Shown one piece after another: positions 6,976 through 14,828 of a DNA stretch of 64,000 nucleotides. Positions within the stretch are counted from its first letter, which is position 1; every line of letters starts with the position of its first letter. The notes under the pieces are model-generated. The model was not told the DNA's origin. It was given only the letters and a program-made list of their open reading frames with translations, and did no database searches. This DNA comes from Luteococcus sp038433155 (GTDB lineage Bacteria; Actinomycetota; Actinomycetes; Propionibacteriales; Propionibacteriaceae): positions 127,933-191,932 of the forward strand of contig NZ_JBCDMW010000021.1 in NCBI RefSeq assembly GCF_038433155.1. Direction: 5' to 3'. The position numbers and the translations under genes were made by a program.

Positions 6976-9331
6976 GGCTGCCCGACCCGGCGGGGAGGAG
7001 CCGCTGGACCTGCGTCTGCTGCCGTTGGGCGCGGCCGCGTGGGCGGGTGCCTGGTGGGGCACCGCACCTGGCTTGGCGGCCGGGGTGGCGATCCTGGGCG
7101 CGGCCCTGGCCGGTGCGGTGCTGTTGTGGCGGCGCGGGCAGGGGCGACGGGCCATGGCGGCGCTCGCGGTGCTGGTGCTGTGCGGGTCGATGGGGGCGGC
7201 GCGCAGCCACCAGCTGGCCACCAGTCATCCCGGCCGGCTGGCGGACGAGCGGGCGATGGCCACCGTCGTGGTGCGCACCACCAGCGACGTGCGGCTGCAT
7301 CCGCGGCGCGGGGTGCTGCCCGAATCGGCCACCGTCCCCGCCCGGGTGCTGGTGGTGGCCGGACGGGGCCAGGCCAGCCGCCAGTCGGTCGAGGTCACCG
7401 TCCGGGCCACCGGTGAGGCCGCCCGGGGGTTGGTGCGGGTCCCGGCCGGCAGCACCATCCGGCTTGACGGCCGGCTGGCTCGCCCCGATCCGGGGCAACG
7501 CTGGGCCGCGGTGGTGACCATCCGGTCCCCGCCCGCCGTGCTCGCGCCTCCCGGCCCGTTCGCCGGGGCCGTGAACCGGTTGCGTGACGGGCTGCGTGAA
7601 TCCATGCGGCACAACCGGCCGCAACAGGCCGGCCTGCTGCCGTCGCTGGTGGTGGGGGACACCTCACGGTTGGACCCGGCCCTGGAGGAGCGCTTCAAGG
7701 ACACGGCGCTCACCCACTTGACGGCGGTTTCGGGAACCAACATCTCCTTGACCCTGGTCTTCCTGCTGGGCCTGGCCCGGTGGGTGGGGATCCGGGGGTG
7801 GTGGGTGCGCATCACCGGGGTGGTGGGGGTGGTCTGCTTCGTGGTGGTCTGCCGGGCCGAACCGAGCGTGCTGCGGGCAGGTGCCATGGGGCTGGTTGCC
7901 CTGGCTGGGGTCGGTCTGGCCGGCGGCCGGGGGCGGGGGCTGCGGCATCTGTGCGTGGCGGTGTGGCTGCTGCTGATGGCCGATCCGTGGCTGTCCCGCT
8001 CGGTGGGCTTCGCCCTGTCCACGCTGGCCACGGCCGGGATCCTGTGGTGGGGGCGACGGTGGAGCCAGTCGATGGCCTGGGCCCCGGCCTGGCTGGCGGA
8101 GTCGGTGGCCATCCCCCTGGCGGCCCAGCTGGCCACCCAACCGGTGGTGACCTCCATCAGCGGCTCCGTCTCGGTGGTGGGGCTGGCCGCCAATGCCCTG
8201 GCCGGCCCCTTCGTGGGGCCGGCCACCGTACTCGGGCTGCTGACCGCGCTGGTGGCGCCGGTGTGGGGCGGCCTGGCCAGCTGGATCGGCTGGGCGGCGG
8301 GGTGGTGCGTCCAGCCGATCATCTGGGTGGCCACCACCGGTGGTGCCCTGCCCGCCGCCACCTGGCGCTGGCCGGCCCAGCCGGCGCTGCTGGGCCTGTT
8401 GACCGGCGCCTGCCTGCTGGTGGCCGTCGTGGTGCCCCGGCTGCTGGCCTCCCGGGTGGCGTGCCTGGTGATGGCCGCGGCCCTGACCCTGGCAAGCGTG
8501 CGCTCACCCCAGCCGCTGGGCTGGCCCGGGCAGTGGCAGGCGGCCTTCTGCGACGTCGGGCAGGGGGATGCCACGGTGCTGCGGGCGGGCCCGGGCCAGG
8601 CTGTGCTGGTGGACGTGGGGCCCGAGCCCGGGCCCACGCTGGCCTGTCTGCGGGCGCTCGGCGTCCGGGAGATCGCGCTGCTGGTGGTCAGTCACTACCA
8701 CGACGACCACATCCAGGGCCTCGAGGGTCTGCTGGCCCAGCTTCCGGTGCGTCGGGCCCTGCTCAACCCGGCCCGGGCACCGGCGGCCGGCGCGGACCGG
8801 GTCTGGCGGCTGCTGGCCGCCCGGGGCACGGCGATCGACTGGGCCAGCATCGGCCAGGGCTACCGGGTGGGCGACGTGCTCTGGACCACGGTCGGTGTGG
8901 GGGCCCAGGCGGTGCTGGCCACCACGGGAGAAGGGGAGAACTCGGCGGAGAATGACAGTTCGATCATCGGTCTGGCCGAGGTGAACCGCTCCCCGGGGCC
9001 GGGGCTGCGGTTGGCCCTGGGCGGCGACGTCGAGCCGGCGGGGCAACAGCGGGTGGTGGGCCAGGGCTGGCGGCCCGGCCTGCAGGTGCTCAAGATGCCG
9101 CACCACGGCTCCAGCCGCCAGGACGAACGCTTCTGGTGCGGGTCGGGGGCCCGCCTGGCGGTGGCCAGCGCGGGTTTCCGCAATGGCTATGGGCACCCGG
9201 CCGGCAAGGCGTTGAAGCTGGCGGACCGGTGCGGGATGCGGGTGGCCCGCACGGACCTGCAGGGCACCGTCACCGTCTGGCACGACGGGCGCTCGCTGCA
9301 GGTGCGCGCCCAGCGCGACGGCCCGCCGTGA
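6962..9331 (+). CDS. comEC: ComEC/Rec2 DNA-uptake channel with metallo-beta-lactamase domain
   Basis: The 789-residue protein forms the DNA channel of natural transformation. The N-terminal region contains several hydrophobic helices and a small soluble domain. The central competence domain (about 210-500) is polytopic and includes the conserved LTHLTAVSGTNISL segment. The C-terminal third is a metallo-beta-lactamase-like nuclease domain, with DVGQGDATVLR followed by the metal motif H578-Y-H580-D-D-H583 and KMPHHGSS. ATG 6962 (MFGSEAARPGG) overlaps the comEA stop at 6975; an alternative start at 6929 would overlap further. Presence of both comEA and an intact comEC suggests a functional uptake route, although pilus genes are not in this window. 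Confidence 0.92.
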   Translation: MFGSEAARPGGEEPLDLRLLPLGAAAWAGAWWGTAPGLAAGVAILGAALAGAVLLWRRGQGRRAMAALAVLVLCGSMGAARSHQLATSHPGRLADERAMATVVVRTTSDVRLHPRRGVLPESATVPARVLVVAGRGQASRQSVEVTVRATGEAARGLVRVPAGSTIRLDGRLARPDPGQRWAAVVTIRSPPAVLAPPGPFAGAVNRLRDGLRESMRHNRPQQAGLLPSLVVGDTSRLDPALEERFKDTALTHLTAVSGTNISLTLVFLLGLARWVGIRGWWVRITGVVGVVCFVVVCRAEPSVLRAGAMGLVALAGVGLAGGRGRGLRHLCVAVWLLLMADPWLSRSVGFALSTLATAGILWWGRRWSQSMAWAPAWLAESVAIPLAAQLATQPVVTSISGSVSVVGLAANALAGPFVGPATVLGLLTALVAPVWGGLASWIGWAAGWCVQPIIWVATTGGALPAATWRWPAQPALLGLLTGACLLVAVVVPRLLASRVACLVMAAALTLASVRSPQPLGWPGQWQAAFCDVGQGDATVLRAGPGQAVLVDVGPEPGPTLACLRALGVREIALLVVSHYHDDHIQGLEGLLAQLPVRRALLNPARAPAAGADRVWRLLAARGTAIDWASIGQGYRVGDVLWTTVGVGAQAVLATTGEGENSAENDSSIIGLAEVNRSPGPGLRLALGGDVEPAGQQRVVGQGWRPGLQVLKMPHHGSSRQDERFWCGSGARLAVASAGFRNGYGHPAGKALKLADRCGMRVARTDLQGTVTVWHDGRSLQVRAQRDGPP

Positions 9332-9375
9332 CCGGGGGTGGTCGCGGCGGGCCGTCGGCGGGGGTTGGGCCACTG

Positions 9376-10413
9376 TCACATGGCGGCCAGGGCCTTGTTC
9401 GGCAGACCGTGCGGGTAGTGGGAGCGCATCAGCACCTTGCGTTCCAGCGCCTCGATCACCTTGGGGGTGAAGTCGGTCTTGTAGATGTTCTGTGAGCTGC
9501 CCAGCCCGCCGGGGGTGAAGACGTTGACCTCCATCAGCTTGTCGCCGACGATGTCCAGGCCCACCAGAAACATTCCGTCGCTGACCAGCTTGGGCCGGAT
9601 GGCGTTGACCATCTTCAGCATGTCGTCGGTGATCTCCGCCTCCCGGATCTTGCCGCCGGCGGACACATTGGAGCGCATGTCGTCGGTCTCGTTCACCCGG
9701 CGGAAGGCGGCGTACTTGCCATTCACCTTGAGCGGCTTGCCGTCCATCACGAACAGCCGGGTGTCGCCCTCAGCCGCGGCCGGCAGGTATTCCTGGGCCA
9801 CCACATAGCCGTCGCGGGCAATCGCCTCGATGATCTGGTTCAGGTTGGGCGACTCCTCCTTGGTGACCAAGAAGACCCCGGACCCGCCGGAGCCCTGCAA
9901 CGGCTTGAGCACCGCCTGCCCGCCCAGATCCTTCACGAAGGTGGCAATCTGCTCCTCGTCGCGGCTGATCAGGGTCTTGGGCCGCACCACCTCCGGGAAG
10001 TGCTGGAAGTAGGCCTTGCTCATCGCCGTGGCCAAGGTCTCCGGGTCATTGACCACCAGCACGCCGGTGGAGGCGATCAGCTGACCGAATGCGACCCCGG
10101 CGGTGCTGGCCCAGGGGCGCTCGGGGTCGCTGGCCGGGTCCGAGCGCAGCATGATCACGTCAAAGTCCCCCAGCACGGTCTGTTCGCCCTGGTCCGCCTT
10201 CACGTCATCCAGGTAGCGCTTGTGGGAACGGTAGTTCTTGGCGGAGCCAGCGTGCACCAGGGCACCCAGCGAGCCGTCGGGCAGGTAGTTGAAATCACCC
10301 AGACCGATCATGCCCACCTCGTGCCCCAGCTGACAGGCGGTCAGCGCCAGCCTGGTGGTGGTGTAGCCGGGCTGCTCGGTGGCGACGTCGTTGACCACAA
10401 ATCCGATCTTCAC
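9376..10413 (-). CDS. GshB-like ATP-grasp ligase (glutathione synthase family)
   Basis: The 345-residue protein follows the prokaryotic glutathione synthetase pattern: N-terminal MKIGFVVND...PGYTTTRLAL, the ATP-binding VLKPLQGSGGSGVF (K170 and the Gly-rich loop 174-179), R-x-NVSAGG around 247-254, and metal-binding E295/N297 in LMEVNVFTPGG. The family joins an amino group to an activated carboxylate. The GTG start at 10413 overlaps the stop of the metallopeptidase gene (GTGA), making it the last gene of a coupled trio. True glutathione synthesis is doubtful: actinobacteria of this type normally use mycothiol and no gshA is nearby. The substrate is therefore probably something else, perhaps a glutamyl or peptide product linked to the other two enzymes. 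Confidence 0.82.
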   Translation of the reverse strand: MKIGFVVNDVATEQPGYTTTRLALTACQLGHEVGMIGLGDFNYLPDGSLGALVHAGSAKNYRSHKRYLDDVKADQGEQTVLGDFDVIMLRSDPASDPERPWASTAGVAFGQLIASTGVLVVNDPETLATAMSKAYFQHFPEVVRPKTLISRDEEQIATFVKDLGGQAVLKPLQGSGGSGVFLVTKEESPNLNQIIEAIARDGYVVAQEYLPAAAEGDTRLFVMDGKPLKVNGKYAAFRRVNETDDMRSNVSAGGKIREAEITDDMLKMVNAIRPKLVSDGMFLVGLDIVGDKLMEVNVFTPGGLGSSQNIYKTDFTPKVIEALERKVLMRSHYPHGLPNKALAAM

Positions 10414-11657
10414 TTCTTCTCCTCTGTGCTGGTGGCTGCGTGCTGGTTGGGTTCGGCATGGTCGGGGGTGGTGGCTGGCCCGGCGGACGGGGGATTTGCC
10501 ACCTGACTGGACAGGGGGGAACGGGGGCAGCGTTCCAGCCGGTGGCGCGAGTCCGGCTCGGCCAGGTAGCGCGGCGTGATCCGGGCCGGCGCCAGCAGCC
10601 CGGCCGCGGAGAGCTGTTCCATCAGCGGCAGGTCGGTGAGGGCGAACTTGCCCAGGAAGAACAGCTCCAGGCTGCCGCCCTGCTCCAGGTGCACCAACAG
10701 GTCCAGCAGGCCGCGCAGGTAGCAGGCATCCTTGGGGAAGCCGCCGGAGCGATAGACCCGCATCACGGTGGTGAAGGCGCTGCCGCGTTTGAAACCGCGG
10801 CTGACCAGCTGCTGCCAGGCGTCGCCGAAGCTGGCGCCCCCCAGCATGGCGTCCACGGTCAGCACCCGGCCGGCCAGTTGGCGCAGCCGGGTGCGGGTGA
10901 GTTCCCCCACCGCCACCTCAGCCAGCACCGCGAGGCCCTCCTGGGTCTCGTCGTAACCCGCCAGCCCAGCGCCCAGACAGCGCAGCGGCTGGTCGGTGCC
11001 ATTGACCTGGGTGACCAGATGGGTGCCCACCTCGTGCTGCAACAGGGCATTGGCCCGGCGACGCTGCACCGCCGCCTCGCGCCCGATCAACAGGGCATCG
11101 CCGCTGACCAGCACGCCGCTGACGTCGTCGCGCAGCTCGGCATGCATCACGACGTCGGGATCCTGCTCCCGGTACCAGGCGATCTCGGCCAGGGCCAGCC
11201 GGTGGAACTCCTGAGCCGCCACCGGGTCGGACGGCTCCGGTTCCGCGCTGACCTCGTCCAGGATCTCCTGTGCGGTCTGGTGCAGCTCCGGGGTGACCGG
11301 CCCGAACAGTTCTACGGCCAGCGGCAGGAATTCCGGGGTGTTGCGCGCGCGCAGCAGCTCGGCCTGCAGCCGCAGTTCCCGGTGCTTGTTGGCCAGCAGA
11401 GCGGCCACCGTGGGGTGGCTCACCTCATCGGGCCTGATCCGGGCCAGCGTGGCGAGCGCGACATCGGGATCGGTGGACAGTTCCCGGTAGCTGAAGACGG
11501 GCTCGGTGGTGTCCCCGGACAGCCATCGACGCCGCCACTGCGTGGCATCCACCGGTGTGAGGTCCAACAGGAAACGGAAGGTCTCGGCCAGCCGGGCCAG
11601 CTCCTCGTCCACCCGCCGGTCCGCGGGGGCCAGCGCGCTCTGCTCGGCGATGCTCAT
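10410..11657 (-). CDS. DUF1704/TIGR02421 QEGLA-motif metallopeptidase (MATCAP superfamily)
   Basis: This 415-residue protein carries the two hallmarks of the family annotated as 'flavohemoglobin expression-modulating QEGLA motif protein'. These are H208-E-V-G-T-H213 (HExxxH zinc site, in LLQHEVGTHLV) and Q239-E-G-L-A243, whose Glu is the expected third zinc ligand. The superfamily includes the eukaryotic tubulin tyrosine carboxypeptidase MATCAP, so carboxypeptidase action on a C-terminal residue is a reasonable hypothesis. Its ATG overlaps the stop of the upstream amidohydrolase gene (ATGA at 11654-11657), and its stop overlaps the ligase start. A Pro/Ser/His-rich tail of about 60 residues after residue 355 looks disordered. 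The bacterial substrate is not known. Confidence 0.8.
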   Translation of the reverse strand: MSIAEQSALAPADRRVDEELARLAETFRFLLDLTPVDATQWRRRWLSGDTTEPVFSYRELSTDPDVALATLARIRPDEVSHPTVAALLANKHRELRLQAELLRARNTPEFLPLAVELFGPVTPELHQTAQEILDEVSAEPEPSDPVAAQEFHRLALAEIAWYREQDPDVVMHAELRDDVSGVLVSGDALLIGREAAVQRRRANALLQHEVGTHLVTQVNGTDQPLRCLGAGLAGYDETQEGLAVLAEVAVGELTRTRLRQLAGRVLTVDAMLGGASFGDAWQQLVSRGFKRGSAFTTVMRVYRSGGFPKDACYLRGLLDLLVHLEQGGSLELFFLGKFALTDLPLMEQLSAAGLLAPARITPRYLAEPDSRHRLERCPRSPLSSQVANPPSAGPATTPDHAEPNQHAATSTEEKK

Positions 11658-12505
11658 CGCGCCCCCGGAGCCGACCCCAGGCCATGGTTGCGGCGTAGCG
11701 TCTCGGCAATCGGGTCGAGGGTGCTCTCCAGCGCCCGGGAGAGTTCGGCCACCCGCTCGGCGTCGAACTGCCCCGTCCACTCGTCCATGAAGGTCTTCTT
11801 GAACTCCAGGGCCAGGGCGCAAGCCCGGCCGGGGTAGCGCTGGTGGACCCAGGCGGCCAGGTTCGCCCCCCGGAAACGGACATTCTCCCGGACGTCGAGC
11901 GGGCCGTCCTGAACCTCGGCCGCCGCGAGGGCGCCGGAGAAGGCGTCCACCACGTCGCCCCACAGCTCCCGGTCCAGGGAGCCGGTGCCGACGTTCACGT
12001 CCGGGTTCTCCTCCTGGGGCGAGGCCGGCTGGTCTGCCCCGGCGCGTCGGTGGTTGTAGGAGTGCACGTCGAACAGGACGAAGGGGCCGCGTTCGGCCAG
12101 TTCGTCCAGCCGTGCGGCCAGGTCGGTGTAGAAGGCCTGGTGCACCGCCAGCGAGCGTTCCGCCACGTCGGCGGGCAACTCGCCGCCCCGCCAGACCTCC
12201 AGCCCCCAGCAGTCCTCGGGCCGACGGTAGACGGCCTGCTCCTGGGCCCGGTTCAGGTCCACCTCGAAGCGGGAGCGGTTGACCGTCACCCGGGCCGGGA
12301 CCAACTGGGCGATCAGGTGGGTGAACGGGTCCTCCTCCCGGAGCCGGTCGTCCTCGGCCAAGGACATCAGGTCGGCCACCTCGGGCCGCAGGTCATGGCC
12401 GGTGTGGATGGCGGTGGCCACCACCGGCCCCTCCCAGGTTCCGATGAATTCGTACGGCGCAACCAGCTCGCCGCTGTCCAGCGTGACGGTCGTCGAATCT
12501 GACAT
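11654..12505 (-). CDS. N-formylglutamate amidohydrolase-family protein
   Basis: The 283-residue protein shows the family's metal-site segments: H34-T-G-H37 near the N-terminus, NRSRFEVDLNRA (about 76-87), D146-V-H148-S-Y150 and a C-terminal LEFKKTFMDEWTG. Characterised members hydrolyse N-formylglutamate in histidine degradation, but no hut genes are here. Instead it is the first gene of a three-gene overlapping operon with a DUF1704 metallopeptidase and a GshB-like ligase. The start is ATG 12505, with GGAAG a few bases upstream. An inverted repeat TGACGG-N8-CCGTCA lies 21-40 bp upstream of the start and may be the operator. The real substrate is more likely an N-acylated or amide-linked glutamate derivative made or handled by the neighbours (inference). 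Confidence 0.82.
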   Translation of the reverse strand: MSDSTTVTLDSGELVAPYEFIGTWEGPVVATAIHTGHDLRPEVADLMSLAEDDRLREEDPFTHLIAQLVPARVTVNRSRFEVDLNRAQEQAVYRRPEDCWGLEVWRGGELPADVAERSLAVHQAFYTDLAARLDELAERGPFVLFDVHSYNHRRAGADQPASPQEENPDVNVGTGSLDRELWGDVVDAFSGALAAAEVQDGPLDVRENVRFRGANLAAWVHQRYPGRACALALEFKKTFMDEWTGQFDAERVAELSRALESTLDPIAETLRRNHGLGSAPGAR

Positions 12506-12525
12506 GACTTCCACGGTGCCAGTTG

Positions 12526-12545
12526 TGACGGTGAAATTCCCGTCA
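12526..12545. promoter_or_regulatory. Inverted repeat TGACGG-N8-CCGTCA, candidate operator
   Basis: Perfect 6-bp arms (12526-12531 and 12540-12545) separated by the AT-rich spacer tgaaattc lie in the divergent gap between the amidohydrolase operon (start 12505, minus) and holA (plus). The geometry fits a dimeric repressor controlling the three-gene operon. No regulator gene is adjacent, so the binding protein is unknown. Confidence 0.35.
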
Positions 12546-12668
12546 GAACGCCGTGGGCGAACACGCACCGGGCGAACAGACCCCGGCATGCAGGATCGGG
12601 CGGCCCCCGCTGGGAGCCGGACGGGCATGGTGCGGGAAGTGTCGGTGGCTACTGGCATGCTTGGCCCC

Positions 12669-13679
12669 ATGGCTGGTCAACGCGGTGCACGCCCCTCCTT
12701 CCGGATGCCGGAGCCCTTCGGCAGCTGCCTGCTGGTCAGCGGCCCGGAGTCGCTGGTGGCGGACCGCTGGGTTGCGCAGCGAGTGGCGGCCGCACTGCAA
12801 CAGCGGCCCGAGGCAGAGGTGACCCGGGTGGCCGCCCTGGATCTGGAGGGCAACCGGCTGGCCGAGCTGGTGGGGGGTTCGCTCTTCTCGTCCGCCAGCG
12901 TGGTGGTGATCCAGGACCTGGCCAATCTGCCGCCGGAACTCTTCGACGCGGTGCTGGCCAGCGCCGTCGATCCGGGCCAGGACCTCAGCCTGACCCTGGT
13001 GCACGGCGGCGGGCAGAAGGGCAAGGGGCTGCTGGACAAGTTGAAGAAGGCGAAGGTGCCGGTGGCCGAGGCCGTGGCCCCCAAGACCTGGGAACTGCCG
13101 GGGTGGGTGAGCACCGAGGCCCGTCGGATCTCCGTGGGCCTGGACACCGAGGCTGCCCAGGCGCTGGTGGATGCCGTGGGCAGTGACCTGCGGGCGTTGG
13201 CCGGCGCGGTCTCCCAGTTGGGCAGCGACTGGGAGGGCCAGACGGTCACGGCGCAGATGGTTGCCCGCTACTTTGCCGGCCGGGCCGAGGTGACGGGGTT
13301 TGCCGTCGCCGACGACATCCTGGCCGGTCGGCCCGGGCCCGCGCTGGAAAAGCTGCGCTGGGCGTTGTCCACTGGCATTGCTCCCGTCCAGGTGACCAGT
13401 GCGGTGGCCGCGTCGCTGCGTGGCCTGGGCAAGTACCTGGATGCTCGCTCGGCCCGGATGCCCGACGGTGAGCTGGCGCGCGAGGTGGGGGTGCCGCCGT
13501 GGAAGCTGAAGGACCTGGCACGGCTGTCCCGCACGTGGTCCGGCCGGGGGGTCTCCGAGGCCCTGCGGGCGGTGGCCACCGCGGACGCCCAGGTGAAGGG
13601 CGCCGCCAGCGACCCGGACTTCGCCTTGGAACAGCTGCTGCTGGCGGTGGACCGGGCGCATGCTCTGGGGAAGCACTGA
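12669..13679 (+). CDS. holA: DNA polymerase III subunit delta
   Basis: The 336-residue protein matches HolA, the clamp-loader subunit that opens the beta sliding clamp. It has an N-terminal LLVSGPESLVADRWV nucleotide-fold segment (a degenerate P-loop, as expected for delta), then VVVIQDLANLP, and LVHGGGQKGKGLLDKLKKAKV in place of the usual 'GKgkKalLkaLkk'. A helical C-terminal region includes YFAGRAEVTGFAVADDI and the collar helices. The position directly before rpsT is the classic actinobacterial comEC-holA-rpsT order. ATG 12669 (MAGQRG) is chosen; ATG 12657, four codons upstream and in frame, is equally possible. Confidence 0.93.
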   Translation: MAGQRGARPSFRMPEPFGSCLLVSGPESLVADRWVAQRVAAALQQRPEAEVTRVAALDLEGNRLAELVGGSLFSSASVVVIQDLANLPPELFDAVLASAVDPGQDLSLTLVHGGGQKGKGLLDKLKKAKVPVAEAVAPKTWELPGWVSTEARRISVGLDTEAAQALVDAVGSDLRALAGAVSQLGSDWEGQTVTAQMVARYFAGRAEVTGFAVADDILAGRPGPALEKLRWALSTGIAPVQVTSAVAASLRGLGKYLDARSARMPDGELAREVGVPPWKLKDLARLSRTWSGRGVSEALRAVATADAQVKGAASDPDFALEQLLLAVDRAHALGKH

Positions 13680-13797
13680 CCCGGGCGGTCCGCCCAGGCT
13701 GCCAGGCTGCGCATGGGGTCGATGCCGCTGGAGTAGCAACAAGGCCAGCGCCTCGGCCCCCAGTCGGGACGAGACGCTGACCACTACAGCTGTGTCA

Positions 13798-13813
13798 CCC
13801 CGCCGGGGCGGGG
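13798..13813. terminator. GC-rich hairpin between holA and rpsT
   Basis: CCCCGCC (13798-13804) pairs with GGCGGGG (13807-13813) between the convergent ends of holA and rpsT. The literal loop is only 2 nt, so in vivo the stem would open by a pair or two. There is no T-tract. It could end transcripts from either side, but the call is weak. Confidence 0.35.
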
Positions 13814-13837
13814 ATCACGTCAAGGACGCGGCTCGGA

Positions 13838-14098
13838 TCAGAGCGCGTTGGCCTTGGTGGAGATGGCCGACTTGCGGTTGGCGGCCTGGTTCTTGTGGAT
13901 GACGCCCTTGGAGACGGCCTTGTCCAGCAGGCGGTTGGCGTTCTTGGCCGCCTCCAGCGCCTTGTCGTTGTCACCAGCGGCAGCGGCCTCGTTGAAGCGA
14001 CGCACGGCGGTACGCAGGCCGGACTTGACGGCCTTGTTGCGCTGGCGAGCCTTCTCGTTGGTCTTGATGCGCTTCATCTGGGACTTGATGTTTGCCAC
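13838..14098 (-). CDS. rpsT: 30S ribosomal protein S20
   Basis: The 86-residue basic protein reads MANIKSQMKRIKTNEKARQR at the N-terminus (GTG start at 14098) and ends near GVIHKNQAANRKSAI, both standard S20 landmarks. S20 binds 16S rRNA early in small-subunit assembly. The gene is transcribed convergently to holA. Length and charge are normal for the family. Confidence 0.97.
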   Translation of the reverse strand: MANIKSQMKRIKTNEKARQRNKAVKSGLRTAVRRFNEAAAAGDNDKALEAAKNANRLLDKAVSKGVIHKNQAANRKSAISTKANAL

Positions 14099-14222
14099 GT
14101 GGATAACCCTTTGACTGGATTGGATGGATTGCAAAACTTGGATGCGTCGTTGGACGCGACGGCTCACACTACCAGCGGGACAGCCCCGGGCCCAAATCCA
14201 TGGGCGGCAGCGGCGCCCGGGG

Positions 14223-14828
14223 TCAGATCCACCCCTGCCGCTGGGCCAGCCGGATGGCCTCGTGCCGGTTGTTGGTGCCCAGCTTGGCCACGGCCGAGGA
14301 CAGGTAGTTGCGAACCGTGCCCGGGGACAGGTGGGCCCGCAGCGCGATCTCCTCGACGGGTGACCCGTCCGCCGCATATTCCAGCACGTCGGACTCCCGC
14401 GGGGTGAGGGGGCAGTCGCCCGCGGCGATCGCCTCCGCCGCCAGCTGGGGGTCCACATGCCGGCCGCCGGCATGCACGTCGCGGATCACCTGGGCCAGGG
14501 TGGTGGCCGGGACGGTCTTGGGCAGGAAGCCCCTTACGCCCGCCGCCAGGGCCTTCTTGAGGTAGCCGGGGCGGCCGTGACTGGTGACGATCACCACATT
14601 GCATGCCGGGTTCACCGTGCGGATCTGGGTGGCTGCCTCGATTCCGTCCAGCCCCGGCATCTGCAGGTCCAGCAGCGCCAGGTCCGGCCGGAGCCGGGCT
14701 GCGGCGGCCACCGCCTCCGGTCCGCTGGCCGCGACACCGACCACCTCCAGGCCCTCGTCGAGCTCCAGCAGGGAGGCCAGGGCGTCGCGGATCAGGGTTT
14801 CGTCGTCGGCAAGCAGTACGCGGATCAT
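14223..14828 (-). CDS. NarL/DesR-type response regulator
   Basis: The 201-residue protein has a receiver domain with acidic pocket D8/D9, phospho-acceptor D54 (in ALLDLQMPG), T82 in IVTSHG and K104 in FLPKTVP. A C-terminal LuxR-type helix-turn-helix (about 142-201) contains LTPRESDVLEYAADG and IALRAHLSPGTVRNYLSSAV. The start overlaps the kinase stop (ATGA at 14828), so it is co-translated with its partner. Together with the ABC-2 exporter genes upstream it forms a four-gene sensing/export module typical of DesKR/LiaRS-like systems that respond to membrane or peptide stress. The downstream neighbour rpsT is separated by about 125 bp. Confidence 0.9.
   Translation of the reverse strand: MIRVLLADDETLIRDALASLLELDEGLEVVGVAASGPEAVAAAARLRPDLALLDLQMPGLDGIEAATQIRTVNPACNVVIVTSHGRPGYLKKALAAGVRGFLPKTVPATTLAQVIRDVHAGGRHVDPQLAAEAIAAGDCPLTPRESDVLEYAADGSPVEEIALRAHLSPGTVRNYLSSAVAKLGTNNRHEAIRLAQRQGWI

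Noticed and set aside
2275..7221. A 1648-codon open frame on the minus strand
   Set aside because: It is antisense to five well-supported genes. Its Pro/Arg/Gly/His-rich translation is what GC-rich coding DNA gives in the opposite frame, and it has no recognisable domain.
9376..10413. Plain glutathione synthetase (gshB) annotation
   Set aside because: The fold call is sound but no gshA is present here, and actinobacteria of this type usually make mycothiol, so the gene symbol would assert an unsupported function.
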